From: Lachnospiraceae bacterium AC2012
GTDB taxonomy: Bacteria; Bacillota; Clostridia; Lachnospirales; Lachnospiraceae
Reading direction: 5' to 3'
NCBI GenBank assembly: GCA_000702525.1
Contig: JNIN01000001.1
Location: 1,364,001 to 1,428,000 of the forward strand
Length of the DNA: 64,000 nt
Shown here: piece by piece, positions 1-7,872 of the stretch
Position numbering within the stretch: position 1 is the first letter of the stretch
Layout of the letters: each line of letters starts with the position of its first letter
Made by a program: the position numbers and the translations under genes
The notes under the pieces: generated by a model
Databases searched by the model: none
Told to the model about the DNA's origin: nothing
Seen by the model: only the letters and a program-made list of their open reading frames with translations

Positions 1-365
1 ATCAGAGACTTCTGTCCGTTTTCATACATATAGCTAATACGAACCTTCATCGCTTCATACTGCGTCTGTACGGCAGCCTTGGCATCTTCCAGGTTCTGTG
101 TATTCTCTTCAATCTCAGCCTGCGTATCTGCAATGCTTGCTTCCAATTCATCGATCTTGGAAAGCATGGAAACCAGCTGGGAATCCAATGCATCCAACTG
201 CTCTTCCGCATCGTCTTTCTGCTGCTGCAGACTATCAATGGTGCTCTGCGTACTGGAAGACGGTGTTGCATGCACAACCTCACATGGTAAGAAGGTCGTA
301 ACAGTTGCAGCAACCAATACTGCCGACAGTGCACGTCTCATCTTTTTTATCTTAAATTTCAACAT
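1..365 (-). CDS. PcsB-like secreted coiled-coil peptidoglycan hydrolase (N-terminal part)
   Basis: Only the first ~121 codons lie in the window; the gene runs off the left edge. The protein starts MLKFKIKKMRRALSAVL, a basic N-terminus followed by a hydrophobic stretch and an Ala-x-Ala-like cleavage region near VVHA (residue ~34), so it should be exported. After that comes a heptad-rich segment (SLQQQKDDAEEQLDALDSQL and on) ending in KVRISYMYENGQKS, the pattern of the PcsB/EnvC-type coiled-coil domain that precedes a CHAP or NlpC/P60 catalytic domain. The catalytic part is not visible, so enzyme type is inferred. The start at 365 is chosen because AAAAGGG lies 6 nt upstream. A TGTAAC direct repeat at 410-425 may be its control site. 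Confidence 0.75.
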   Translation of the reverse strand, partial: MLKFKIKKMRRALSAVLVAATVTTFLPCEVVHATPSSSTQSTIDSLQQQKDDAEEQLDALDSQLVSMLSKIDELEASIADTQAEIEENTQNLEDAKAAVQTQYEAMKVRISYMYENGQKSL

Positions 366-409
366 ATTTTTCCCTTTTCCATCTTAAAACAACTCAATTT
401 TATGGAAAT

Positions 410-425
410 GTTACATGATGTTACA
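410..425 (-). promoter_or_regulatory. TGTAAC-N4-TGTAAC direct repeat, WalR-box-like
   Basis: On the minus strand two exact TGTAAC hexamers are separated by ATCA, 45 nt before the start of the PcsB-like gene. The WalR (YycF) box of Firmicutes is a direct repeat TGTWAH-N5-TGTWAH in front of cell-wall hydrolase genes; the spacer here is 4, not 5. The same region also forms a small hairpin (TGATGTT/AACATCA), so the repeat could be incidental. Confidence 0.35.
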
Positions 426-577
426 ACATCATTACTCACTGATTTCATCTTAACGAAATCTAGCTGATTTTTCAACTATATTTGGGGTCTTTTCACAGTT
501 TTATCACCAAATCTAGTGCAATAAATGAATACATTTCACCTTATTTCATAATACCTGTCAAAAAAATGGAAAAAAGT

Positions 578-610
578 GAAAAAAAGAGGAAGCGAAAAAT
601 CCACTTCCTC
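578..610 (-). terminator. Intrinsic terminator after veg
   Basis: On the minus strand GAGGAAG and CTTCCTC (586-592 and 604-610) form a 7-bp stem with an 11-nt loop, followed by a run of T. It ends the veg transcript. The rest of 366-644 shows no gene. Confidence 0.75.
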
Positions 611-644
611 CATATTTCCACTATTAAATTTTCTTCGCACACCC

Positions 645-887
645 CTAGCAAAGTTTCATTCGAATCTCTTTTGTAATAATATCTGTGTAACTAAATGATA
701 ATAACTGTGCCGGTTTCTTATTGTCCTCGTCCTGAACTAAAATCGTAAACACACTTGGGTAAGCTTCTTTGATGATTCCGCGCTGAATATCTACCTTGTT
801 ACGGCCGCGATCCAACTGAATCATAACTTCGCTCCCACACTGTTGCTGAACGGACGCACGAACTTTGTCGAAATCTGAATGTTCCAT
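645..887 (-). CDS. veg: Veg family protein
   Basis: This 80-residue protein matches the Veg (DUF1021) family: a short basic-acidic protein with the pattern VRASVQQQCGSEVMIQLDRG followed by GRNKVDIQRGIIKEAYPSVF. In Bacillus subtilis Veg is abundant and was linked to biofilm gene control and spore outgrowth; the molecular role is not settled. Full family length. GGAGG lies 9 nt before the ATG at 887. It is a single-gene unit with its own terminator, as is common for veg in Firmicutes. Confidence 0.9.
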   Translation of the reverse strand: MEHSDFDKVRASVQQQCGSEVMIQLDRGRNKVDIQRGIIKEAYPSVFTILVQDEDNKKPAQLLSFSYTDIITKEIRMKLC

Positions 888-1019
888 ATGTATTTACCTC
901 CAACTTTCGCTTAGCCAACCTAAACGCCTCATTCACTTTACCACATGAAAGCGGATTTGTCAAAGATGTCTAATTGATTTATAATAGTAAAATCTTTGAA
1001 ATATAAATGAGGTATTATC

Positions 1020-1748
1020 ATGATTCGATTTTTATTGGCTGCTTTAACAGCTGCCTTATTTCTGATTCTAGGCATCCCAGTGCTTATCATCGAATGGATC
1101 ATCGGGAAGTTTAACAAAGACTTCGAAGACCATTCCTCCCTTGCACTTGTCAAAGGTGTCCTACGACTCATCGCCTTTTTCTGTGGTGTAAAGCTCGATG
1201 TGTATGGAGAAGAAAAGATTCCGGAAGACCAGCCGGTACTCTATATCGGAAATCACTTAAGTATCTTCGATGTTATCCTGACATACCCTCTTTGTAAGGG
1301 ACTAACGGGTTATATCTCCAAAGACTCCCTGAAGAAAGTTCCACTTCTTCGCACATGGATGGAGCGTCTACATTGTCTCTTCCTCGATCGAAAAGATCCT
1401 AGAGAAGGTATGAAGATGATTTTAAAGGCCATTGAATATGTGAAGTCCGGCATTTCCATCTTTATCTTCCCAGAGGGAACCAGAAGTCGTGATGGAAAAC
1501 TGGGAGATTTCAAAGCAGGATCCTTCAAGATTGCCAAAAAGACAAATTGCCCTATTGTACCAGTCTGCATCACAAATTCACAGGCGGTATTAGAGCATAT
1601 GCCATTTGTCCGTAGTAAGCATGTCATTATCACATATCTAGATCCCATTGTCCTTAGTGATTTAGATCCGGAAGATCAAAAGCATATCGGAACCTATGTG
1701 CAGAATAAGATTGCAAAACAATTAGAAATAGATGCAAAGCGAATCTAA
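1020..1748 (+). CDS. plsC: 1-acyl-sn-glycerol-3-phosphate acyltransferase
   Basis: Acylates the sn-2 position of lysophosphatidate in membrane phospholipid synthesis, at the inner face of the membrane. The 242-residue protein has an N-terminal hydrophobic segment (residues ~2-25), the acyltransferase H-x4-D motif in NHLSIFD (~residue 78) and the substrate-binding FPEGTRSRDG block (~residue 151). Length is normal for PlsC. GAGG is 8 nt before the ATG. It is transcribed alone and convergently with murF, with a shared terminator. Confidence 0.93.
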   Translation: MIRFLLAALTAALFLILGIPVLIIEWIIGKFNKDFEDHSSLALVKGVLRLIAFFCGVKLDVYGEEKIPEDQPVLYIGNHLSIFDVILTYPLCKGLTGYISKDSLKKVPLLRTWMERLHCLFLDRKDPREGMKMILKAIEYVKSGISIFIFPEGTRSRDGKLGDFKAGSFKIAKKTNCPIVPVCITNSQAVLEHMPFVRSKHVIITYLDPIVLSDLDPEDQKHIGTYVQNKIAKQLEIDAKRI

Positions 1749-1780
1749 ACATTCAAATTCAAAAAGTATCTATTCTCAAA

Positions 1781-1832
1781 AAAAGGCAGAGATTGTTATG
1801 AGGATAATTCCTCCAGACAATCTCTGCCTTTT
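1781..1832. terminator. Bidirectional terminator between plsC and murF
   Basis: A perfect 16-bp inverted repeat (1781-1796 and 1817-1832) whose arms begin with AAAA and end with TTTT, placed between two convergent genes, so it works in both directions. Confidence 0.9.
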
Positions 1833-1843
1833 CTAATCTAAAA

Positions 1844-3394
1844 CTATGATTCTGTCATCGCTTTTACGATTTCCGGGAAATTCATAAAATGAGAAGACTT
1901 CACAAGAATCGTATCTCCTGCCTTCACAAATCCCTTCAAATAAGAAATCAGTGATTCCTTATCCTCAAAATGAAGATTTGCATCTTCCTCCAGAGCCTTA
2001 CGTTCCGAAACCGCGCGATTCATTTCTTTCGATAATTCACCCGTTGTAAGTAATACATCGATGTGATGGTTCGCAACTTCTTCACCAACGCCATAATGAA
2101 GTGCGGCTTCCTCGGTTCCAAGTTCACCCATGTCGCCAAGCACTGCAATCTTACGTCCCTCAGCCATCGACAAAACTCCAAGAGAAGCCTTCATCGACTG
2201 TGGATTCGCATTGTAGCAATCGTCAATCACAGTATAACCCTGATGCTCGATAAAGTTACTACGTCCGCTGATGGTTCCGCCATTTGCAATTCCCGCGCGG
2301 ATTTCGCGAAGTGGCATATCCAGTGCTAAACCAACCAGGGTTGCTGCCAATGCATTGTATACATTATGCTCCCCTGGAAGTGGAATCGTCATCAGCATCT
2401 GTCCACGTCTTGTATGGAATACCGCCTGCATTCCCTTTAATCCCAGAGATTCCACATCGGTAGCCTGCGCGAATAATTCCTTCACTTCTGATGCATTTTC
2501 TGCGTCGTAATCCTTCTCGCCATATGGGAGAACTGCGCCACATCCATGCTCTCCATAGAATTCTAATTCCAGTCCTTCCATGTCGGAAACGGTACAGAGC
2601 TTATCATCGTCACCATTCAAAATCACAATTCCCGGATGCATCATATGCTTGAACACTTCTGTCTTTGCCTTCAGGATGCCATCCCTTGTCTTCAGATTCT
2701 CGAGATGGCACTGCCCGATATTTGTCATAACCACAATATCCGGCTTTGCCATTGCACCGAGGCGATCCATCTCACCGAAATCGGAAATGCCCATTTCCAC
2801 AACCGCTACTTCGTGATTGTCACGAATGCGAAGGAGAGTCAATGGCAGGCCAATCTCATTATTGAAATTGCCATCGGTCTTCAGTACGTCATAACGCTCT
2901 GATAAAACGGACGCCACCATCTCCTTGGAACTTGTCTTTCCAACAGAACCGATAATACCAACCACCGGTATCTCCAACTGCTCACGATAATAAGTCGCAA
3001 GATCCTTCAGCGCCTGCTCGGTACTCTGTACGAGGATATAAGGTCCGGAAACCGTCTCTAATTCCACTTCCGATAAAACCGCCATCGCACCAGCTTCGAA
3101 CGAAGGCTCGATGAAACGATGTCCGTCCACCTTCTGCCCCTTGATGGGGATGAACAGTCCACCCTCTTCGATCAAGCGGTTGTCAATCACAGCGTTTTGG
3201 ATCTCTTTTCCCTTGTACAATGTGACAATATCCTTGTACGTTCTTACGGTTTCTCCATATAATTCTGGAAATGCTACCGCACGATCCGGATTCATCATCA
3301 GCGTATCCAGATCCACCGGCCTCTTGCCATCTACCGGGAAATATAACTTCCCGCCGACAGCCTTACTAATATTAAAAACATTCAGATTCTTCAT
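1844..3394 (-). CDS. murF: UDP-N-acetylmuramoyl-tripeptide--D-Ala-D-Ala ligase
   Basis: Adds the D-Ala-D-Ala dipeptide to the UDP-MurNAc-tripeptide, the last cytoplasmic step of peptidoglycan precursor synthesis. Visible motifs: the N-terminal substrate-binding part (DNRLIEEGGLFIPIKG, ~residue 70), the ATP loop GSVGKTSSKEM (~residue 149), the central VVEMGISDFGEMDRL and the C-terminal VIDDCYNANPQSMKA. At 516 residues it is longer than typical MurF (~455); about 40 extra residues sit between GGKLYF and the substrate-binding block. It follows ddl by 5 nt, so the dipeptide maker and user share one transcript. Confidence 0.95.
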   Translation of the reverse strand: MKNLNVFNISKAVGGKLYFPVDGKRPVDLDTLMMNPDRAVAFPELYGETVRTYKDIVTLYKGKEIQNAVIDNRLIEEGGLFIPIKGQKVDGHRFIEPSFEAGAMAVLSEVELETVSGPYILVQSTEQALKDLATYYREQLEIPVVGIIGSVGKTSSKEMVASVLSERYDVLKTDGNFNNEIGLPLTLLRIRDNHEVAVVEMGISDFGEMDRLGAMAKPDIVVMTNIGQCHLENLKTRDGILKAKTEVFKHMMHPGIVILNGDDDKLCTVSDMEGLELEFYGEHGCGAVLPYGEKDYDAENASEVKELFAQATDVESLGLKGMQAVFHTRRGQMLMTIPLPGEHNVYNALAATLVGLALDMPLREIRAGIANGGTISGRSNFIEHQGYTVIDDCYNANPQSMKASLGVLSMAEGRKIAVLGDMGELGTEEAALHYGVGEEVANHHIDVLLTTGELSKEMNRAVSERKALEEDANLHFEDKESLISYLKGFVKAGDTILVKSSHFMNFPEIVKAMTES

Positions 3395-3399
3395 ACTTC

Positions 3400-4452
3400 T
3401 TACTCATATTTTGCGAGTGACATACGAATCAATTCCTCGCAAAGTTCATTATAATTCATTCCAATAACTGCAGCTTCCTGAGGCATCAAACTTGTTGGTG
3501 TCATACCTGGAAGTGTGTTTGCTTCCAGACAGTAAATCTCTCCATTTTCCTTCATCAAAAAGTCCATACGAGAATACGTATCAAGACCCAGTCCCTCAGC
3601 TACACGCTCTGCGTATAACTGCATCTCCGCAGTCTTATCTGCAGGGATTTCCGCTGGACAAGTCTCCACGGCAGAACCTGCTGCATACTTATTCTTATAA
3701 TCATAGAAACCGATCTTTGGTGCGATTTCGATAACAGGAAGTGCCTTGCCTTCCATCACACCACAAGAGAATTCTCTACCCTTGATGTATTCTTCTACAA
3801 CAACTTCGTCCTCCCAGAAGAATGCATCATCCAATGCCTTCTGCATCTCATCTTCTGAATTAACAATCGTAACACCGATCGAAGAACCACCACATGCTGG
3901 CTTTACGACCACCGGATATTTCACTTCTACCTTTGCTAATTCTTCTTTATATGTGTCCTTTTTTAAAGAGAATCCCATTGGAAATGGTACGTCACAGTTT
4001 GCGAGATACTGCTTTGTAGCGCCCTTATCCATAGCGATTGCACAGCTAAGGTAACCATTTCCTGTGTATTTAATGCCAAATAAATCGAAAGCAGCCTGCA
4101 CCTTACCATTTTCACCGTCTGCACCATGCAGTGCCATAAATACGATATCTGCGGCAGAACAAATCTTGATGACGTTTGGACCGAAGAAACTCTTAGAGTC
4201 TCCTGGGCGGCTAGCCTTAATTGCTTCAATATCTGGAGCTTCTGTTGGGATTGTTTCAACCTTGATACTTGCTTCCTCTGCGCGGTCGAAGATATCAGAG
4301 ACATCATCGCCCTCTGCGCCATATCCCATAAATACGTCTAATGTTAAAGCCTTGTGACCATTTTCACGAAGCGCCTTTGCTACCATCTCTCCTGATTTGA
4401 AAGATACATCACGCTCTGTGCTGAGTCCACCAGCTAATACTACAACATTCAT
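3400..4452 (-). CDS. ddl: D-alanine--D-alanine ligase
   Basis: Makes the D-Ala-D-Ala dipeptide used by MurF. The 350-residue protein shows the Ddl N-terminal VLAGGLSTERDVS, the MALHGADGENGKVQ block (~residue 110), the ATP-grasp KPACGGSSIGV loop and the C-terminal metal-binding region EANTLPGMTPTS. AAGGAG precedes the ATG at 4452. Directly upstream of murF in a two-gene cell-wall operon. The tyrosine/phenylalanine residue that tells Ala-Ala from Ala-Lac ligases was not assigned, so vancomycin phenotype is not inferred. Confidence 0.95.
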   Translation of the reverse strand: MNVVVLAGGLSTERDVSFKSGEMVAKALRENGHKALTLDVFMGYGAEGDDVSDIFDRAEEASIKVETIPTEAPDIEAIKASRPGDSKSFFGPNVIKICSAADIVFMALHGADGENGKVQAAFDLFGIKYTGNGYLSCAIAMDKGATKQYLANCDVPFPMGFSLKKDTYKEELAKVEVKYPVVVKPACGGSSIGVTIVNSEDEMQKALDDAFFWEDEVVVEEYIKGREFSCGVMEGKALPVIEIAPKIGFYDYKNKYAAGSAVETCPAEIPADKTAEMQLYAERVAEGLGLDTYSRMDFLMKENGEIYCLEANTLPGMTPTSLMPQEAAVIGMNYNELCEELIRMSLAKYE

Positions 4453-4538
4453 TTCTATTCTCCTTCTTTCAAGGTAACATTACTTATTAAATATCAATCC
4501 AAATTATATTACCCCAATACACGAAGGACTTCAATAGA

Positions 4539-5582
4539 TTAAAAGTACCAAATCAGCGGAATTTCACGTATCATTTCTTCGATTTCATAACAGCGCAGCA
4601 ATTTTGGATTCAACTCTAACAGTAAAACATGAATCCATTCCCAGTCTTTTTTCGCAAGCGCGTTCTGTCCCAACCGGTATTCCAGATGGATCCGCCCCCA
4701 CAGAAGCAGGATGACAAGCATCATATTCCCACGGAAATAATACTGCTCTACAATCTTCGGTATCTCCTCTGCCGCGAGCAGGAGTTCTCCCGTCTCCATC
4801 TGCGTCATGGCGATATTAAACCGGATACAACAGTCCTCCTCCCCTTCTTCTACACCACGTTCCTCCTGCAGCTTCTGAAGCAATCGGAAGTATTGCATCG
4901 CCGTCTCGTATTCCTGCAATTGGAAATGCAGAATCCCAAGGAGATTTAGAAGTCGTCGCTCATCCAGTGTTCCGGGAAGTCTCCCTATGGAGCCATCCAG
5001 ATAATGCGGCAAATTCTTCTCGTGAAAGTCCGTTTTCTTTTCCAGCAGATCCAGCGTGCTTTTCATTAACTCTTTGATGGTAGCTCGGAAATTCTGATAC
5101 GAAATCGTATCGATCGAATGAGATTGTTGAGATGAGACCGGTTGTCGTAACAGCATCTCCTGTATATCGCGAAACTTCCAACAGCCCTCGATATAGGCCC
5201 ATGCCATTTCCCGATTTGCCCGACAATAACAGTCTCGAATCGAAGCTATGTCACAGGGTGGTTCGAGGTTCTTCCCCTGATAGAAGTTCCTTCTCACCCA
5301 TGCATCCAGCTCTTGCGTAGAATCCTCGCGTTTCTCCTCTTCCACGCCAAAAACCACATCTTCCGAAACCCAGAGTGGACTACATGTCTTCCAATCGACC
5401 CCCTGTGACGCAAAGAAGTCCATGATGCGCTCCATTGACCCTTGCGACGGTAATTGCTTTCCCCTCTCATACCGTGAAATGGTCGTTGGCGATAAATCCG
5501 TTGCTTCCGCCAAAGTTAATTGCGAAACCTGTGCCATTTTCCTTAACTCCTTGATCAAACTCCCCATAGACCAAGGTTCCAT
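4539..5582 (-). CDS. XRE-family regulator with helical-repeat C-terminus
   Basis: Residues ~6-60 form a Cro/C1-type helix-turn-helix (TLAEATDLSPTTISRYERGK). The remaining ~280 residues are all-helical and rich in aromatic and charged residues, with TPR-like stretches (LLNLLGILHFQLQEYETAMQ). This layout resembles Rgg/PlcR-type regulators in which a TPR-like domain senses a peptide, but no peptide gene is visible nearby, so the ligand is unknown. Start at 5582 is used; an in-frame ATG five codons later (MGSL) is possible. A large inverted repeat 90-133 nt upstream may be its operator. Confidence 0.75.
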   Translation of the reverse strand: MEPWSMGSLIKELRKMAQVSQLTLAEATDLSPTTISRYERGKQLPSQGSMERIMDFFASQGVDWKTCSPLWVSEDVVFGVEEEKREDSTQELDAWVRRNFYQGKNLEPPCDIASIRDCYCRANREMAWAYIEGCWKFRDIQEMLLRQPVSSQQSHSIDTISYQNFRATIKELMKSTLDLLEKKTDFHEKNLPHYLDGSIGRLPGTLDERRLLNLLGILHFQLQEYETAMQYFRLLQKLQEERGVEEGEEDCCIRFNIAMTQMETGELLLAAEEIPKIVEQYYFRGNMMLVILLLWGRIHLEYRLGQNALAKKDWEWIHVLLLELNPKLLRCYEIEEMIREIPLIWYF

Positions 5583-5671
5583 TCGTTCACCCCCATATTT
5601 ATAGAAATCTATTCTTCTATTTTGAATGTATTATCTGGACGAATCCGTTTCAATTTCATTTTTTTCATGAA

Positions 5672-5715
5672 TGCAATATTTGCTGTTTTCGCAACCGAAA
5701 ATAGCAATTATTGCA
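5672..5715. repeat. Long inverted repeat, 20-bp arms
   Basis: Arms at 5672-5691 and 5696-5715 match at 18 of 20 positions around a 4-base CAAC centre. No T-run follows on either strand, so it is a poor terminator. It lies between the XRE regulator start and the hpf terminator, so a role as operator is possible. Confidence 0.6.
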
Positions 5716-5751
5716 CGATTTTGATACATCCATAACCTTTGCTACGTCCAT

Positions 5752-5789
5752 AAAAAAATAAGATGCCCACCGTATGGTGAGCACCTTAT
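5752..5789 (-). terminator. Intrinsic terminator after hpf
   Basis: Arms 5758-5771 and 5776-5789 form a 14-bp stem with one or two imperfect pairs and a 4-nt loop; on the minus strand a run of seven T follows. Confidence 0.85.
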
Positions 5790-5813
5790 CACTAACCTAA
5801 TTTGGATATCGAT

Positions 5814-6344
5814 TTAAAATTCCGGCTCGATAATACCGTATGTATTGCCCTTTCTCTTATATACTACATTGACTTCGTCTGTCTCTGCATTTCTAAATAC
5901 GAAGAAATCATGTCCTAATAATTCCATCTGGATGCAAGCATCTTCTGGATACATTGGCTTGATTCCAAATCTCTTGGAACGGATGATTCTAATTTCCTCC
6001 TCATCGTCGATATCATCCCGATCCACATATTCTTCGCTGAAATCTGAGATCGACTGCTTCTTACCTACTAATTTATGACGATATTTCTTCAGTTGTCTTT
6101 CGATTACTTCTTCCACTAAATCTATGGAAGCATACATATCACTACTTACTTCTTCTGCTCGAATAATACTTCCCTTCACCGGGATTGTAACTTCGATTTT
6201 TTGTCTCTCCTTTTCTACTGACAATGTTACGTGGGCTAATGTGTCCTCGGCGAAATATTTATCCAACTTGGATAACTTTTCTTCGACTGCTGCCTTCAGT
6301 CCTTCCGTTAATTCGATGTTTCTACCAGTGATTGTTACTCTCAT
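5814..6344 (-). CDS. hpf: Long-form ribosome hibernation promoting factor
   Basis: Binds 30S subunits and drives formation of inactive 100S ribosome dimers in stationary phase. Residues 1-~100 are the HPF/YfiA ribosome-binding domain (VTITGRNIELTEGLK, then HVTLSVEKERQKIEVTI); residues ~120-176 are the C-terminal dimerisation domain (RSKRFGIKPMYPEDACIQME ... DEVNVVYKR) that marks the long form. An ATG at 6353 abuts the AAGGAG directly, so the ATG at 6344, 9 nt after the ribosome binding site, is taken as the start (176 residues). Confidence 0.93.
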   Translation of the reverse strand: MRVTITGRNIELTEGLKAAVEEKLSKLDKYFAEDTLAHVTLSVEKERQKIEVTIPVKGSIIRAEEVSSDMYASIDLVEEVIERQLKKYRHKLVGKKQSISDFSEEYVDRDDIDDEEEIRIIRSKRFGIKPMYPEDACIQMELLGHDFFVFRNAETDEVNVVYKRKGNTYGIIEPEF

Positions 6345-6395
6345 GATGTACATCTCCTTTTCGCTTTAGATTTGACACCTACATGTCATGTCATT

Positions 6396-6401
6396 ATTAT
6401 A
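6396..6401 (-). promoter_or_regulatory. Probable -10 box of hpf
   Basis: A perfect TATAAT preceded by TGA (extended -10) on the minus strand, 52 nt before the hpf start. A small TGACA/TGTCA inverted repeat lies in the leader just downstream. No convincing -35 was seen. Confidence 0.5.
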
Positions 6402-6498
6402 TCACACAACTTCTTCCTAGCAATCTATTTTTCAGATAATTTTACTTATAAAAGACTATTGTATTATAAATAGTGAGTGGTCAGCGTCCTAGAAATCG

Positions 6499-6507
6499 TG
6501 CTATAAT
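6499..6507 (+). promoter_or_regulatory. Probable extended -10 promoter of the SDR gene
   Basis: TGCTATAAT matches the extended -10 consensus and lies 54 nt before the start codon at 6562. Confidence 0.5.
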
Positions 6508-6561
6508 CTAGCTGCATATAAATGATAAAAAAATAATCATACGATTTAAGGAGTAGATGAC

Positions 6562-7317
6562 ATGTCAATCGAACCATTACATTCCCATCCGGTTGCCTTC
6601 GTTTCCGGCGCATCACGCGGAATTGGCGAGGGGATTGCCAGAGCACTTTTCCAAAATGGCTATCAACTGGTTTTAACTTGTGAAAAAAATAGAGATAAAC
6701 TAGAAGCTCTTGCCAGGGAACTTCTTGCAACCGATTCTGACAACCGTTCCATTCTGACCTTTGTTGGAAATATGGGAGACTATGAATTTGTAAGAAAGGT
6801 TGGAGAAGAAGCGCTTTCTCATTTCCAGCGTATTGATGTTGTCGTTAATAATGCGGGAATTGCAAAGATCGGGCTGATTACCGATCTGTCCGTAGAGGAT
6901 TGGCAGCATATACTCGATGTCAATCTATCCTCCGTCTTCTATACAACGAAGGCATTCCTCCCTACGATGATTCACAATCATACCGGACAGATTATCAATA
7001 TCTCCTCCATGTGGGGAACGGTCGGCGCTTCCTGCGAGGTGGCCTATTCCGCCACAAAGGGAGCCATCAATTCCTACACCAAAGCGCTCGCCAAAGAACT
7101 TGCGCCAAGCCACATCGCCGTCAACGCGATTGCATGCGGTATCATTGATACGGATATGAATGCCTGTTTCTCAGAAGAGGAGATGCAGGACTTAATCGAC
7201 GAGATTCCTGCGGGACGTCTCGGTACGCCAGCAGATGTAGGAAATGCAATTGTTCAGTTACTTCAAATGGATTACGTTACCGGCCAGATTATCGGACTCG
7301 ATGGGGGATATATCTAA
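6562..7317 (+). CDS. SDR-family reductase, FabG-like
   Basis: A 251-residue short-chain dehydrogenase/reductase. It shows the cofactor-binding GASRGIGEGIA (~residue 15), the VNNAGIAK block, the catalytic Ser in NISSMWG and the Tyr-x3-Lys in YSATKGA, and the C-terminal MDYVTGQIIGLDGG typical of the FabG-like branch. Substrate cannot be told from sequence: 3-oxoacyl-ACP is the default guess, but the gene stands alone, away from any fab cluster, so another carbonyl substrate is as likely. AAGGAG is 9 nt upstream. Confidence 0.85.
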   Translation: MSIEPLHSHPVAFVSGASRGIGEGIARALFQNGYQLVLTCEKNRDKLEALARELLATDSDNRSILTFVGNMGDYEFVRKVGEEALSHFQRIDVVVNNAGIAKIGLITDLSVEDWQHILDVNLSSVFYTTKAFLPTMIHNHTGQIINISSMWGTVGASCEVAYSATKGAINSYTKALAKELAPSHIAVNAIACGIIDTDMNACFSEEEMQDLIDEIPAGRLGTPADVGNAIVQLLQMDYVTGQIIGLDGGYI

Positions 7318-7334
7318 AATCAATAAGAATATGC

Positions 7335-7367
7335 AAAAAGATGTCATTGCTATGATGACATCTTTTT
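7335..7367 (+). terminator. Intrinsic terminator after the SDR gene
   Basis: Twelve-base arms 7335-7346 and 7356-7367 (AAAAAGATGTCA and its complement) ending in TTTTT. Confidence 0.85.
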
Positions 7368-7518
7368 CTGTATTCTGTGCAAAAATTGCATACATCCGAT
7401 TGCTAATATAGCAATATTGACAGAATCGTTTGCGCATACAGCAACACATATACCACGATTTTTCCCGCTTCGCTAAGATTTATATATCTACAGAAATCAT
7501 CATAGCGAGGTGGCTAAC

Positions 7519-7863
7519 GTGAGCACTTTTACACAGAGACTAACAAGTTCGATTAATGAATCAAAATATAAGCAGTACGAAATCGCGCGAAAAATCAATA
7601 TGGACGTTACCAGACTATCCCGAATCAAGAACGGTCAGTACAATCCTACGCCTTATGAAATCGCACGCCTTGCAAAAATCCTCGATGTATCTTCGGACTA
7701 TCTACTTGGTCTGACAAATGTGAAAGTTCCGATGGATTCCACTACAGAGAAGGAATCTGAACTTCTTCAGACTTTCCGAGAGATGGACGAAAATAAACAA
7801 AATTATGTATTAGAAACCACTACTTTATTTTCAAGATATCAGGATGACAAAAAGAGCAAATAA
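7519..7863 (+). CDS. Small XRE-family regulator
   Basis: A 114-residue DNA-binding protein. Residues ~8-65 are a Cro/C1 helix-turn-helix (YEIARKINMDVTRLSRIKNG then PYEIARLAKILDVSSDYLLG); the short C-terminal tail is charged and helical. The GTG at 7519 is preferred over an in-frame GTG at 7510 because GCGAGG sits 8 nt before it and overlaps the earlier one. It is a lone gene between an SDR gene and the end of a convergent WYL regulator. Regulon unknown; possibly a phage-derived repressor, though no phage genes are near. Confidence 0.8.
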   Translation: MSTFTQRLTSSINESKYKQYEIARKINMDVTRLSRIKNGQYNPTPYEIARLAKILDVSSDYLLGLTNVKVPMDSTTEKESELLQTFREMDENKQNYVLETTTLFSRYQDDKKSK

Positions 7864-7872
7864 TCCAGATTC

